Below, piece after piece: positions 33,818-46,100 of a DNA stretch of 64,000 nucleotides. Within the stretch, counting starts at the first letter, position 1. Every line of letters begins with the position of its first letter. The notes under the pieces were generated by a model. The model saw only the letters and a list, made by a program, of their open reading frames with translations, had not been told where the DNA came from and did no database searches. The translations under genes were made by a program, and so were the position numbers. Origin of the DNA: Scolanthus callimorphus (Eukaryota; Cnidaria; Anthozoa; Actiniaria; Edwardsiidae); contig CM066919.1 of assembly GCA_033964015.1 (NCBI GenBank), positions 23,551,204 through 23,615,203 of the forward strand, written 5' to 3'.

Positions 33818-36800
33818 CCCACACACACACACAGAAGGGTTTGGAATTTCCAGAGGGGGGGGGTCGAAGGCCTAGAAAATTCCAGAGGGGTGGGGGGTCA
33901 AAGGAGATAAAGAAAATTCCAGATGGTTTGCAAACCGCATTTCTCGTACCGAGTCGGAAACACGCTCAGTTTTGTGTGAATGTTTGTTTTTCGGTAAAAA
34001 GACGTTGTTCACACTTTCTACAATAAATTAGCACATTTAATGTAGTAAAATTAACTTCTGTGTTTTGACATTTAAAAATCTCTCTTTTCTATGAAGCAAA
34101 ACTGCTATTAAAGAAGCATTCGTTGTCTATCCTCCGCGCAAAATTCGTCGAAGGGACGTATACTCATTCGAGAAAATAGCTATTTGCACCTAAAGAAACT
34201 GTGATTTGGCTTTCTTGTCTTAAAGCCCAAGTATTACAGAAATTTATTTCCTTGTCAATACGTCTACGTGGGGGGGGGGGGGGGGGGGAATTTGGGTGGG
34301 GTAAAAATTTAGAAGACATAGATTTTAGGGGGGTAATTTTTTGGCACCCTCTCTCAAAACAGGGGGTAATTTTTTCAGAGACACTGTGGTTCAAACTAAA
34401 TATAATATGTACAAGCTATCAGGCTATCGCTTCGTGGCATACAGCGCTACGCCATATAGCGAGTACGCCAATTTCGGCGCGCTTCGGAATGTACAATATA
34501 GTTTTGGAGGACGTGCGCAATGGAATGGCTATGAATGTCATTACAAGAAAATGTATCTTAGCCAGGAGAAAAAACTCTCCCCAAAAAAAGGTCTGCAGTA
34601 ATAAGCATCGGAGCTGTCTCAGTTCGAAAAGAGAAGGCTAATTAAGGCAAGCGTGAGTTCGAAGTTACGAGGATAGAGATTCATCATTTGGACCCTGCTT
34701 CACACACACCATTTGGGATCTTTGACAGCAAATGGAATGTTCATTACCTTTCTTTGAGGTTTGGTGATATTAGGCGCGCTTCGCGCGCAACCAAAGAAAC
34801 ATTTCTGTAAATTGTCTTCCATTAGTTCAAACAAGAAGATCTAGTTACAGGGTGGGGTAAGCTTTTTAGAACATCGATGTTGTGGGGGTTATTTTTGTGT
34901 CGCCTTTTTAATGAGGGGGGTGCGAATTTTAACATTCAATAAATTTTGAAAACCACCGCCCCCCGGGGACGTAATAACCGATCGGTCCCTAACGCGTCCC
35001 AAGACAGCTGGGCACCGCAACGTTCAGAAACCAATCAAGCGTGACATTTTCCAGGATCATGTCTCCCAAGGGAATAATAACAACTGAATGGCTTCCCTGA
35101 ATTTGCGCACCATTTAATTAATCCTTGCTTTATTCTAATAAGTTTGCAATCTATTTTTACTGTTATTTTTTTTGTAAATCGAGACCAGTCCAGGTTACAT
35201 TTTCACTAATATATTTATCGACTTTCGTCTAAAAAGCGGTTTGTGCATTGGTGTTTGTTGTACACATGAAATTCTAAAAATGCGTATTAACGTGCATCTT
35301 GCCCAGTTCATCTTTTTTTGCCAAGAATGCAATATTTACGCAAATAGCAACACTCTTAAACTTCTAATTTTTAAAATATCCAATATTGAAGTGAAACTTG
35401 CATTTTTGGATTGAATAATGAAATCAATAATGGAATAATGAATTGAATATTCAACTCTAGGGGGGCATGTTGTCTTTTGACTGTAAGTTTAATAGCATTA
35501 TAGTTGTATATAGAATTGTAAATAGTTTATGTCTTATGAGGTATTTAGTCCTGAAAACCCTTCCAGATGGATAAATATATCATATTGTATTGTACTGTAA
35601 TACAGTGAAGCCTGTATGGGGAAGCTATGTAATTTGTCATGTAGTCATACTGTCACCACTCCAACTTTCATATGTAGCATTTGTGTATTACCATACATGG
35701 CCCATGGATAGGGACAGGCTAAAGTCACACTTTTACCCCCCCCCCCCCCCCAAAAAAAAAGGTACATTCTTTCATATTAGCCCCACTACTTCAAGGTGTG
35801 CTCTGCAGTCCTTGTATGATAATAGAATCATCCACATAACTCAACCCCTACTTTGTGTATTACAAATTGAACCATTTTCAGAAATATAATGAGTGTTTCT
35901 TAATCTCTTCCAAGGTTGAAAATCTAGATCTAGAAGAAAGATACAGTCATTTGATTAAAAGTTTATTAGATGATCATCAACATGTTGTTACAAACCTTGC
36001 TGAAGGATTCCAGGAATGCAAGAAACACATATCTGTAAGTTTTTTATCTTGCTTAGCTTTTGTAATATGCAAGTTACAGAAGCTTTTGATTTGCTTGTCA
36101 GTGCAGTCATCATATGAGACAGACATACTTCCAATTCCCTTCGTGGTGAAGATAAAGAAGCCATCAGGATTTTTGATAACCAGATTAAAGGTGGTGTACT
36201 GTAGGACAGGGCTGGAAATGAAGGGAAAAATATGGTCGCATTTTGGGCAATTTTTAGTCACATTTTATAGACTGACATTTTATAGACTTTTTAGTCACAA
36301 AAAAGAATAGCGACTCATATAGGCACAATTTCCTGCCCTGTAGACTTTTTTATCACAGAAAAGCAGTAGACTTTGCAATAATTGCAATCCTTGATTAAGA
36401 AATTGATCTGGAGCTAAGTGACTGGGGCAAGGGTGAGGGCTTTGCTTTTTTGGTTAAGAGACTTTCCTGGTTTGTACATATGGTGACTGGTGGCTTTGTA
36501 ATCATAGTGATACAAATGTAAACTTCTAGTGTCCTGAATTATGTCTTCCAGTATGATATAATGGCAAGTTTCTGGACCGTACTTTGAAGTCACGTCTTGG
36601 GATCAGAATGCTTGCAGAACAGCACTTGGCTCTTAGAATAGACAAGGTACAGTTTATGAACAATTAAGCTGTCATGCCAAAAAGTACAATGCCACATGCT
36701 TACTAGAGCAGATTTCATATGACTGTGGAAAATGCCACAACAAAGTTGTGCCACGCGGTGACCATGACCTTTGCTGTGACTACACAAGTTCATTCTGCAT

Positions 36801-39800
36801 CTACAGCAGGCCAGGTTCTGTGCTGCGACTGTGACAGTGGCATGCTGTGTCCCACATCCCTGTTGAGGGCATCCAGACCCCACTCATGGCCAGACCCATG
36901 TCTTGTGTGGGTGACCTCTCTTGCTGGGCCCTCCACTGATAATGTGTCTAGTACAGATCTTATATTATCACCCACACAAGACGTGGGTCTGGCTGATAAC
37001 GCTTGACATGGCCAAACCAGAGGTGTCTCAGTCTTATGTCAAACTCACAGAGGCATCTTTATCTACAGTACTTTGATACATGAATAATCAGCAGTATCAA
37101 TGATGCATTGTGTTGCAGCCAAACACCATTGGGATCATTTGTACACATCTTGATTTGAAACAAGTAATAGAGAGATCTGCAGATTTTGCAAGGTAAGATT
37201 AAACATTTGGAAGCATTGAGCCCAAGTTGATGTACACTGACTCAAATTGAGGTCCAAGTTTTAGGCATCTATACTTCAGAGTTCACCATGTTGTTTGTAT
37301 ACAAATGGCTTGGAGTGGTCTTTCAAAATATAGAACCTCATAAAATTCTCTGGATTGTCAAAGTTTGGATGTGTTAGAGGCAGAGGCAAGCCTTAGAATC
37401 TAATTTTCTGAGCTGGCTTTGGAAATATACACTCTCACTCTCAGATTTTTATCTTGATCTTTTTCTATTCAAGGGGTGGCGATGGTCGTTCAGAAAATGC
37501 GGAATCTTGCCAACTTCTTAGGGATTCTTGAATCTCAGATTTCTCGAGATTGCTAGCCTGCATAGCTGGTGGTTTTGTGTTTTTCTGAGACGATTTCACT
37601 GCAAGCGCAAGATGTTGGCTGTTCTCTTGCTTTTTCTGGCCCCATTCTTCGCACGTCCATTTATCTTTTGCTCAGAGTGAAATCGTCTCAGAAAACACAC
37701 AAAACTGCCAGCTACGCAGGTTACGAGATTGCTGAAACTTGAGCAAGGCATTCTTCCTCATTTCAGACAAATCTGTGAGCATCTGTATGGCGTTGCCCCA
37801 GGTGTGATAGTCAATGGCCACACGCGAGCTATCTTTCCATACATACCACAGCCACTAGAATATATACTGCAAGAACTTATCAAGAATGCAATGAGGTATT
37901 TAAAACTAATACAGTACTATTGCTCTCAAATTTGAATTATTTTCTTTCTGGCATCAAATCAGTCAAAATCCATCCCCACCCATCCAGAAGGGGGTTTAGT
38001 TGTGACCCCTCCCCCAGCTTTCTTGGATGTTCTATATCATGGTGGCAGAGGGAGGCACTTCAATTAATAGTGGTAAATCTCCTCTTTCCACAGGGCAAGC
38101 GTAGAATTTCATCGCGAGAAAATTCTGGAAGTTCCTAACATTGTTGTAACAATATGCACCAATGACACAGATTTCTACATAAGGTTAGTTTCATATCATG
38201 TTTCATTTTGTGTTCATTTCCGATCTTATCCAGTTTGGTGATTTTCGTAGATACACACCAGAAAACATTGGGCAATTCCAGAAAATAAAGGTACCCCACG
38301 GGCGGCACTAGTTTTTGACCCCCCCATGCATCCAGAATTTCCAAAATGGTTTACCCCCCCCATGCACATAGAATTCCGGGCAGGTTAAACCCCCTCCCCT
38401 TCAGAAATTTCAACTTTTAACCTTCTCCTCAATTATTAGAAAAGACCCTGAGTGTTGGCCCGGCCAGGGTTTGAACTCCCAACCTCCCGAACATAAGCCC
38501 GGCGCTCTACCACTGCGCTAACCGGTCGTCGGTAAATAATCAATACCTTGTTTATTATTGCGAGAAAAAGTAAAAAATTGCGAGAGGGAAACGTTGCGGA
38601 GAAAAAGGCAAAAGTTGCGGGGGTTGTTGCGGGAATTTATTAAATTTGCAAAGTAAAGAAAACACAAAAAGCGCATAATCTTGTTTCAGAATATTAATAC
38701 AGAGCATGATTTGAATTGTAGGGGCAAAGAATCGGAGGATATTATCACGGAAAAACTTGAGACTTTCGCCATTCGATCGTGAAATGGGGGAATAGACATT
38801 TCAAATGAAGTGTGGAAGCTATTTACTTGCAACACACATTTTCAAATCGCTTTCTAAAACAATTTTTCCAAATATAACCAATAGGAAAACACATTAGAAT
38901 GAGCTAGACCAAGCTTGGAAAGCCTAGTTGTTACTTTTTGCGGATCTTCGAATATTTGAGGCTTAGGAAAAACCCATATAGAAACTCTAAAAAGGAGTAA
39001 AAGAAAAATATATTATTCAACATGCATATTACATGTACCATTTTTGAGAAACGTTTATTAAACTATACCGTGTTGTTCCGGGATTTCATTAGATATGTTA
39101 TGGAAAGTTGCGGCGGGTTTTGGTGAAAATTGCGCGTCCATGCAAGCTCAACTTATCCCGTATCGCCAACATCCTTTATATTAATTTCAATGTGTGATTG
39201 TACAAAGTTGAACCTGCTGCGTGATTGAACTAACAGTCGAAATCAGTAGAAAATTATGGAGATTCTGTCTTAGAAGGGACAAGTACGAACTGGCAAGCAT
39301 TCTCTATCTATCGAATGGCGGCGAAGACTGTTTTTCCGCGCGTGAAATGACGTTATTTTCTTTCTGAAAAACGCTATTTTAGCAGACTGAAAAACACGCG
39401 AACTCCTTCAGAAGTTGGGCATCTTCAGACCCCCCCTTGTGACAAGAAATCCAGCTTCGAAAAACCCCCCTTGCAATCAGAATTCCGAGCTCTTAAACCC
39501 CCCCATCCCTCCGGAATTTCCAAATGCCACCCGGGGGGGGGGGGGGGGGGGGTACCTTTATTTTCTGGAATTGCCCATTATAGGACACTGTTGCCAAACG
39601 AATGTGTGCTATCTTCTGAACAAAAACCAACAAGTTCTTGGTTTTTTTTGCAGGGTGTCTGATAGAGGGGGTGGAATCCCTGAAGACAAAATGCAAGATA
39701 TTTTCAAATACTCCTTTACAACCATGGCAGATCGCAGTAAAATACGCCCAACAGATGGGGGCTTATTTGATGACTTTGTCAATGGACATCTCAACAATTC

Positions 39801-39968
39801 CCAAGTGGGGGACCCATGGCCGGGTGGGGCTTCGGCCTGCCGACTGCACGTGCCTATGCCTTATACCTTGGTGGTGACCTACAGTTACAGACTATGGAAG
39901 GACTTGGTACAGATGTCTACCTTAGATTAAGGCATATAACAGGCAGCAAAGAGAGCTTCCGTATTTAA
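32218..39968 (+). CDS. BCKDK: Branched-chain ketoacid dehydrogenase kinase, mitochondrial; 10 exons, two apparent 1-nt deletions
   Basis: Exons: 32218-32379, 32565-32633, 33016-33126, 33523-33570, 35915-36034, 36552-36646, 37119-37192, 37767-37895, 38094-38183, 39654-39968. All have GT-AG borders; total 1213 nt, two short of 405 codons. Human BCKDK has 412 residues. The kinase phosphorylates the E1-alpha of the branched-chain ketoacid dehydrogenase complex in the matrix, slowing Leu/Ile/Val breakdown. Seen: a basic, Ser-rich start ([12 protein letters not shown]) fitting a transit peptide; [49 protein letters not shown] ATPase N-box ELIKNAMR, D-box SDRGGGIP and G-box [12 protein letters not shown]; end GSKESFRI. 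Frame breaks: T-run 36569-36571 (exon 6) and G-run 39807-39811 (exon 10), each as if one base of the run were missing; everything around is conserved. ATG 32218 is the first ATG giving a transit-like N-terminus. Large foldback elements lie in introns 4, 7 and 9. Confidence 0.94.
33619..35483. mobile_element. 1.9-kb foldback element in BCKDK intron 4, TA flanks
   Basis: Left CAGTCAAAAGACATGAAGCA and right inverse CAGTCAAAAGACAACATGCC, then matching arms of about 100 bp (ATTCCATTATTGATTTCATT and its inverse). TA at 33617-33618 and 35484-35485. The interior has poly-C and poly-G tracts and no transposase. TA flanks and CAGT ends fit a Tc1/mariner-type non-autonomous element. Confidence 0.85.
37554..37723. 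mobile_element. TAGCCTGC-family MITE in BCKDK intron 7, 9-bp TSD
   Basis: Starts TAGCCTGCATAGCTGGTGG, ends CCAGCTACGCAGGTTA; inner CTGAGACGATTTCACT and AGTGAAATCGTCTCAG are perfect inverses. Perfect 9-bp flanks CGAGATTGC (37545-37553 and 37724-37732). Its right end is 43 bp from the exon 8 acceptor at 37767. Confidence 0.92.
38270..39576. mobile_element. 1.3-kb foldback element in BCKDK intron 9
   Basis: Left GGGCAATTCCAGAAAATAAA and right TTTATTTTCTGGAATTGCCC are perfect inverses, followed inward by GGTACCCC / GGGGTACC. ATT lies on both outer sides. The interior carries CCAGAATTTCCAAAATGG-type words, poly-C/G tracts and a tRNA-like SINE. Confidence 0.88.
38453..38530 (-). repeat. tRNA-derived SINE head
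   Basis: Minus strand: GGTTAGCGCAGTGGTAGAGC (A box, good D-arm) and GAGTTCAAACCCTGG (B box). The anticodon stem pairs poorly and acceptor ends do not match, so a SINE rather than a working tRNA gene. It is nested inside the 38270 element. Confidence 0.6.
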
Positions 39969-40437
39969 TTCAGATTTATGTGCTAGATAACCAATGTGTA
40001 TATATGAGGTTTTCATGGTATTTAGGCAGTTAGCTTATGTAGCAAGCGTTTCCAAGGAGTTTTAGGGTCAGAGAAAATATGGGACGATGGCAAAATGGCC
40101 AAAACTTTGCTTCACATTTCTCTGACCTTTGCAACTCATGCGAAACGCTTGCTAGAAAAAATCTCTCGAAAAAGGGGTTGGAGCGGCCCCCTGACCTAAC
40201 CCTTGGTCAAACAGTATGAGATCTGTTCAAGTTGAGTATATTCTTAGTACCGCCTCAGTGCTGCTGGAATGCCAAAGTTTGCATATTTTTTTTAACGCAG
40301 CATTTGAATTGAAACTCCAGGAATTAAGTTTCGGATTTATAGCATTCAATTGCAGTTTCGATTTCATAGGCCGAATTAATTTCATAGCGAAACAAGACTG
40401 TCTCTGTATTAGAGGGGGTTTCAGATGAGTGTCGAAA

Positions 40438-40761
40438 CAGGGTTCCCATGGGTCCTTAAAAATCTGGAAAGTCATGGGTTTTAGAAATGTCCTTTTCCAG
40501 GTCTGAAAAGTCATGGAATTTTTACAAAAACCTATCAAAGTCATTAAAAGTCATGGAAATATTTTCCTGAAAAAATTGTGACATAAAAATAAAGCAACTT
40601 GACTAAAAATTATCAATGTGCTATCTTTGAAAGAAAGGATACTCATGTTGTTCTTCTAATGCGGGAAAACCTGCATTTTACATTATGAAAGGTCATTAAT
40701 TTTTTTGAAAAAGTCCTTGAAAGTCCTGGAATTTTGAAAGCCTGAAAACGTGGAAACCCTG
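40438..40761. mobile_element. Repeat with CAGGGTTCCCA / TGGAAACCCTG ends
   Basis: Left CAGGGTTCCCATGG; right ACGTGGAAACCCTG. Interior words such as AAAGTCATGGAATTTT recur in both directions. Located after BCKDK. No duplication of flanks found; hAT-like ends suspected only. Confidence 0.6.
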
Positions 40762-43136
40762 AAAAAATATTTGTATTTGCGTTTATTTTGCATTCTTTTT
40801 GGTCCCTTGTTTCTGTCAACCAATGTCAAATGTTGCACTATAATAATAATTTTATTTCTCGGCGATTGATAATCACTTTTTTTAGTCAGATGAAAAATCA
40901 AACAATGCCGCATCCTTAATATATTTTGTATTTGACATCTTTCTTTTCAGGGGAAAGTGCTTGGGCACTAAGCTCTATTGTGACTATTCAGATAACCATA
41001 TTTTAAATCAATATATTTGCTAAAAAACAAAAATAGGAAACTTTTAAATAACCACCATAAAATTGTAATATGGGAACTTAAAACGATATATATTATGGAA
41101 GATCAAATCAAGTACCGCTTATTCCACAAACAGGCGTCGTACGTAATACATGTAAAAAGCAATTTACAAGATATGATTGAATTTTGATTTTATTGTTTTT
41201 AATAATTAGTTAATATTAAACCTAAAGCCAGATTCAGTTGAATGTTTCAATCTCTTCGATAGCCATTGCTGGAAATACAAATAGAGTAACCTGAGTATGT
41301 TACTTCTCTGTTTTCCCTGTTTCACTTCGAAATGATCGAAAATAAAGTCGCCTGATATCCCGGCTAGAAATAGAGCACTGTGGAGGGGAGGGACCGGAGA
41401 GGAAACACCCTAGGATCCTGCTATCAGAATCGGAGGTGAAGGATCGGGGATCACTGGCGTTAGTTTAGGTTCGGGAAATAAAACAGTCTAGATATACTAG
41501 TACTTGGTTTCAAAATTTCTGTCCGGAAAAAGTTTCCAATTTTTACTGGGCGCGATTTGCACAATAAGCAGGTGTGGAAATAAAGTTGAAATCTGGTGCG
41601 CACTCATACTCGCGAACTTCTAGTGCCTAGGAAAGCATGTCAAGGGATTAGCGGCCGAGAAAAAGTCGCGTCGAACGTCATCATCATCATATTAGCTTTA
41701 TTAAAATCAAATAAACATCGAGCGTGTTGTGCAGTAAATTCCCGCGTGCATTACCACAAGGGTGCGCTGATGGCGCACGAGTATTAAGGCTTGGAAGTGA
41801 GGCACAAAATGCATTAATTGTCGATTGTCGTCCAACATTGCTACCGTTGCAAGGTTGTGATCGATGTTGCGTGTCTTCGCCCTCAGCCCAAAACTTATAC
41901 GTAGCCACCCAGACGCTTTCCGTTTTTTAGGGCGCGCAAAGATTTGTGGGATAGTTTTAGCAGGGCGCGCGGGGTGTTATGGGATACGCGAATATCCCAC
42001 AGTTCATTGCGCGCCGTGTGATACTCATTCCCAGTCCCTACGCCTCCAAAACATTTTCACCGCAGAGAGACGCAAAAAAAATAACGTCCTGGGTACGAGA
42101 TTGTCGCTCGTTTCACTTATATTGTGGGGAGACGTGAAATGAGTGACTGCGCAAGTGGCTACAAACTTGTCACACAAAATAAATTTGTTGCAAGTTGAGC
42201 GAACTTGTGTTGCGCAGTAGAGAGCGCGGGTCTACTTTTTGCTGCGCGACAGGTTTGAGCCCCTGAAAACGCGTAACATAAAAAATTCCAACGTCGCAAC
42301 TCGTAGGGACCAAAACGAAGAAGATAGTTTTTCACTTGTCGCATGTCTTTTTCTCCCGCAAGTGCAAGGCAGGCTGCGAAATATCGAGCGGATATCCGCG
42401 CGCTGCTTTCCTCTAACCTTAGCAGCCTCATGGAAATTGCCATTCCTGCCTTCTATACCTTCCAATTATAGTTCTAGCTTCTCTTTTGGGTGTAAGATTT
42501 GCAAGAAACGCGCTCTATATGATGAAATGGCCGGGAAATTACTATTGAATATAATTGGCTTACCTCAAAATGACGTCATAATCCGCAGGTGACGGAAACC
42601 AAACCTTAATTCAAGACGGAAGGGACACAGCTGAAATATCTTAGACAAAGAAATTATTTTCATGTCAGATTTTTAATCAATTACCTATCCTTTCCAAAAC
42701 ACTTCATTCAGAGATTATTTTTTTCGCAAATAGGCTCGAGTCCTGATAGTTTTCTTTGGTATCGTAGTTGCTGACCAATCACTCATCAGACGTTTGTAAT
42801 ATAAGGTCATTGACCTCTTTTGAAAGACTAGGCTCGCTTCTCTTTGTCCCTCGCAGTCACAAGTCAAGAAAACACAAAACTACTCTTTGTTTGCCTTCCA
42901 CGGCTTTGCGCACAATTACATGAATGTATGCAAAATACCGCTCCGGGGATTGTATATTTTAAAGTCATGAATTTAGATAGTTTCCGTGCGTGCGAATAGT
43001 GGAGCTCACAAGTTTCGTAACAGCTGTCAGGTATCAGGTACTAAATCTACAAAAGGATATAGTTTATCGCCAATTCTTGTCAAGAAAATTCATTACTGAA
43101 AGAGGAAGTGGTTTTTAGACGAGTGTGACAAGAAAC

Positions 43137-46100
43137 ATGGCGAACGTGAGGGTTCGCTGTGAGAGGACCCAAATGCGAAGCGAAAATCCGTCTGATCTAA
43201 ACATCAACAGTATGCTCAAGCTACTACTCTTCTTGGAGACGGAGCTACAGTTCAAAGAAGAGATTCTGGAACTTCTGATGGTAAGAGATTTAGATTTTAA
43301 ATTCAACAGAACTCTTACAGTTTATAGTCTCATACAGAGTTTATCTTCAATGGGGATATAACCATTTACACTCAGCAGTAATATTTTCAATAACACTTCT
43401 GTCATTTCGAAATACTTTGACTCGAATACCTCGAAAGCACTAGAGTCCATAACCTCTAACTTATAATCACTTATACTAGATTACTGACTGTTCTATAACG
43501 TAAAGAGATATGGAGTATTTCGTTGCTAAAAGTTTATTAACTCCATATTAACATCAGCCTCCCGCCGATATAGCTGCGCTCTTTTGTACAGGAATACCCA
43601 TTGTGGTTTGATTTTGTTTTGGATTATCATCTCGCCTCATTTATGTATAATATATTTTACTACGTGGCGGTATTGAGTCAAAACCTCGTGCGTTTTTTTA
43701 GAAGTTAGATTTGTTGTTGACAATGGTTTACTAAATTATGTTTCTAAAAAGTTTATCGCGTCTGTGCATCAGTACTTGAGACCATAGAATTTCGTGTGTG
43801 CAGATGAGATTTTGGTCACCTTTGAAGCTTTGTTTTTCTTGCGTTTAAAATGTGTTATGATGTTTAAAACATACAGGAAAAACAACGTCTTAAAAGTTTC
43901 CAAACGAATTCAAAACAGAAACCGGAAAAGAAGCGAATATTTAGCATAGTTAACTCATAACAAATCTACCTCGATTTTCTAGACAGAAACTTTTTTCTAA
44001 GTCCGTTCCTAAAATCTGAACAAAATCGACGTGGGGGATTTTTTTTCTTGTCCGCCAATGATCTATTTTCAGCCTATTTACAAACAATTTCTGTTGTTTT
44101 AGAAATCTCTTCTCCCCGTAAATTAAATTTCTTATTAGGTATTCTAGCGTTAATGTTCTTTTCTTCTTTCATTAAATTCGCCTAATTGAGTTCACCAGGG
44201 GACAAACAGTTCTTTTGGATTTCATTTCAAAACAATACCTGTACAGAAAACTCATCAAACGCCACGGCGTTCAGTGGAAGGGAGAGGAGAGAGTTTTGCC
44301 TACGAGCCAAACTGCGCCATCTTTCAATACACAATATTTGTTTCGATAAATCTCTAAATTCATCTGATCATTTCATAACGACTATTTTGCCGCTTGTTTT
44401 GATTATGTAATTTTTCATTCATTTCTCATCTGTTCGAGGAGAAGGCCTATATAAGCGGAAGTTTTTCTATTAGGAACTTGTTATAGAAAAAACATCACTC
44501 ATGAGCAAGAGCACGCCTTCGGTTCCCTTGTGTCTGGGTTCCATCTCGAGAGAACAAGAGATGCCTGCATCAGAAATCCAGGGAAATCAGGCGGATCATA
44601 GCTAAATACGGATTAATGTTGCCAAATAAACACTCTCGGTGTTAATCTGTGAGATAAATGCAAAATGAACTGAATCAAGAGTACAGTAAACACCCGCATA
44701 TAAGAACAGCTCATTTTAGGGTCAGCCTGAATAGAACTTCCATATATACACTGTAAGGTTCTTATAAAACAGGCATCTAAAATGACAAATTTCCGCCTGA
44801 CGTTCTTAATCCATTTGTTCTTATATACGTGTGTTTACTGTAGCAGGAATTTATGAGTCGGCCGAGTAGTGTATCACTTCTCCCTTTCGTATCCTCCCTT
44901 TCATCTTTCATAGCCTAACACTTAAAAAACACTCATGTCCAAAGCAACGGCGTTTCTGGACGACCGATGACAACCGGAAATCGAGAACAGGTTTGTGAGG
45001 TCAACCCGAGTGTTTTTTCTGCTTAAAAGCAGATCCGTCTACTTTTATTGGGTTTTAGCCAAACGTTATTAAGAAGGGTATGACTAGTTTTACGGGAAAA
45101 CTAGGTGGTCTGCGTCGGCGGAGACGTGAACATGAACAACAACAACCAAGGGTTGAGATTTATGTTAAACGCCGTGGAAAAATGGTGTTTTGCTGACGTT
45201 TCGAGCGTTAGCCCTTCGTCGGAGCAAAGAGGGAAAACTGAGGGAGTGGGGCTGTATATAAAGTAAATGTAGAGCCGTTATTAAGAAGGAAAACTTGAAC
45301 TTCCGGGTGCCGTCCGTCTTCCAGAAACGTCGTACCGCATAAAATTTGCATGTGAAGTGCACAGGTAGTCAAAATGGTCTGACCCGTTTGCACATTTCGC
45401 CATGTTTTAATAATTTTCACTGAACTCAGGCCCCCAACCTTGCCATACAATCTTACTAATGACCCCCCCCCCCCCCCAACACACAAACACACACTTTGAA
45501 AACTGTTCCGCCGTCCCAGCTGTGTGCACTTTGTATTATGGGAAGTGCACACCAACAACAGGTAGATAGACAACGTTCAACCATCACCCAGCTTGTCTTC
45601 CCTCCCTTTTTTCCAACAGGAAGATGAGAGAGTTCAGCCCATTATAAACGAGAAGCTTGCGGAGCTGAACAGCAGACAGGTGAATGATCCCGCTTTAGCG
45701 CTCGGCCGGGATGGTTTGTACGATAAAGAGACATGGGGCGAGACATTTCGGGACTGGCGCGCAACGGCGGCGAGCCCGCGGTCCCATGAGCCAGTGGATA
45801 ATATCATTCGTACGAATACTTACCATCTTGGAGCCACGACAGCTGTGAGGTGTATCGAGATGGCGGAAGAACAATTGAGGAAGTATACAGAGACTTATGA
45901 GACACTACAAAAGGCCGCTAAGAGCTACAAAAAGGTCAGTTTTTGTTAAGCCATGGCTAAACAAGGACACATGTAGCGCGCAACATTGTTTCCCAATTTA
46001 GCCACGCGAGAAACATTGTTGCGCGCGACAAATTTTGTAGCCGGGACACGGCTAAACAGGGACACAAGTGTAGCGCGCAACATTTGTGTCCTGCATGTTT

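Noticed and set aside
36552..36646. Alternative acceptor to explain the BCKDK exon 6 frame break
   Set aside because: I tested other AG sites: the needed frame has a TGA just upstream (TATGATAT), so no acceptor in the visible stretch gives an intact reading; a missing base is simpler.
38453..38530. Functional tRNA gene on the minus strand
   Set aside because: A and B boxes are good but anticodon and acceptor stems do not pair properly; it is nested in a mobile element, so SINE is the better call.
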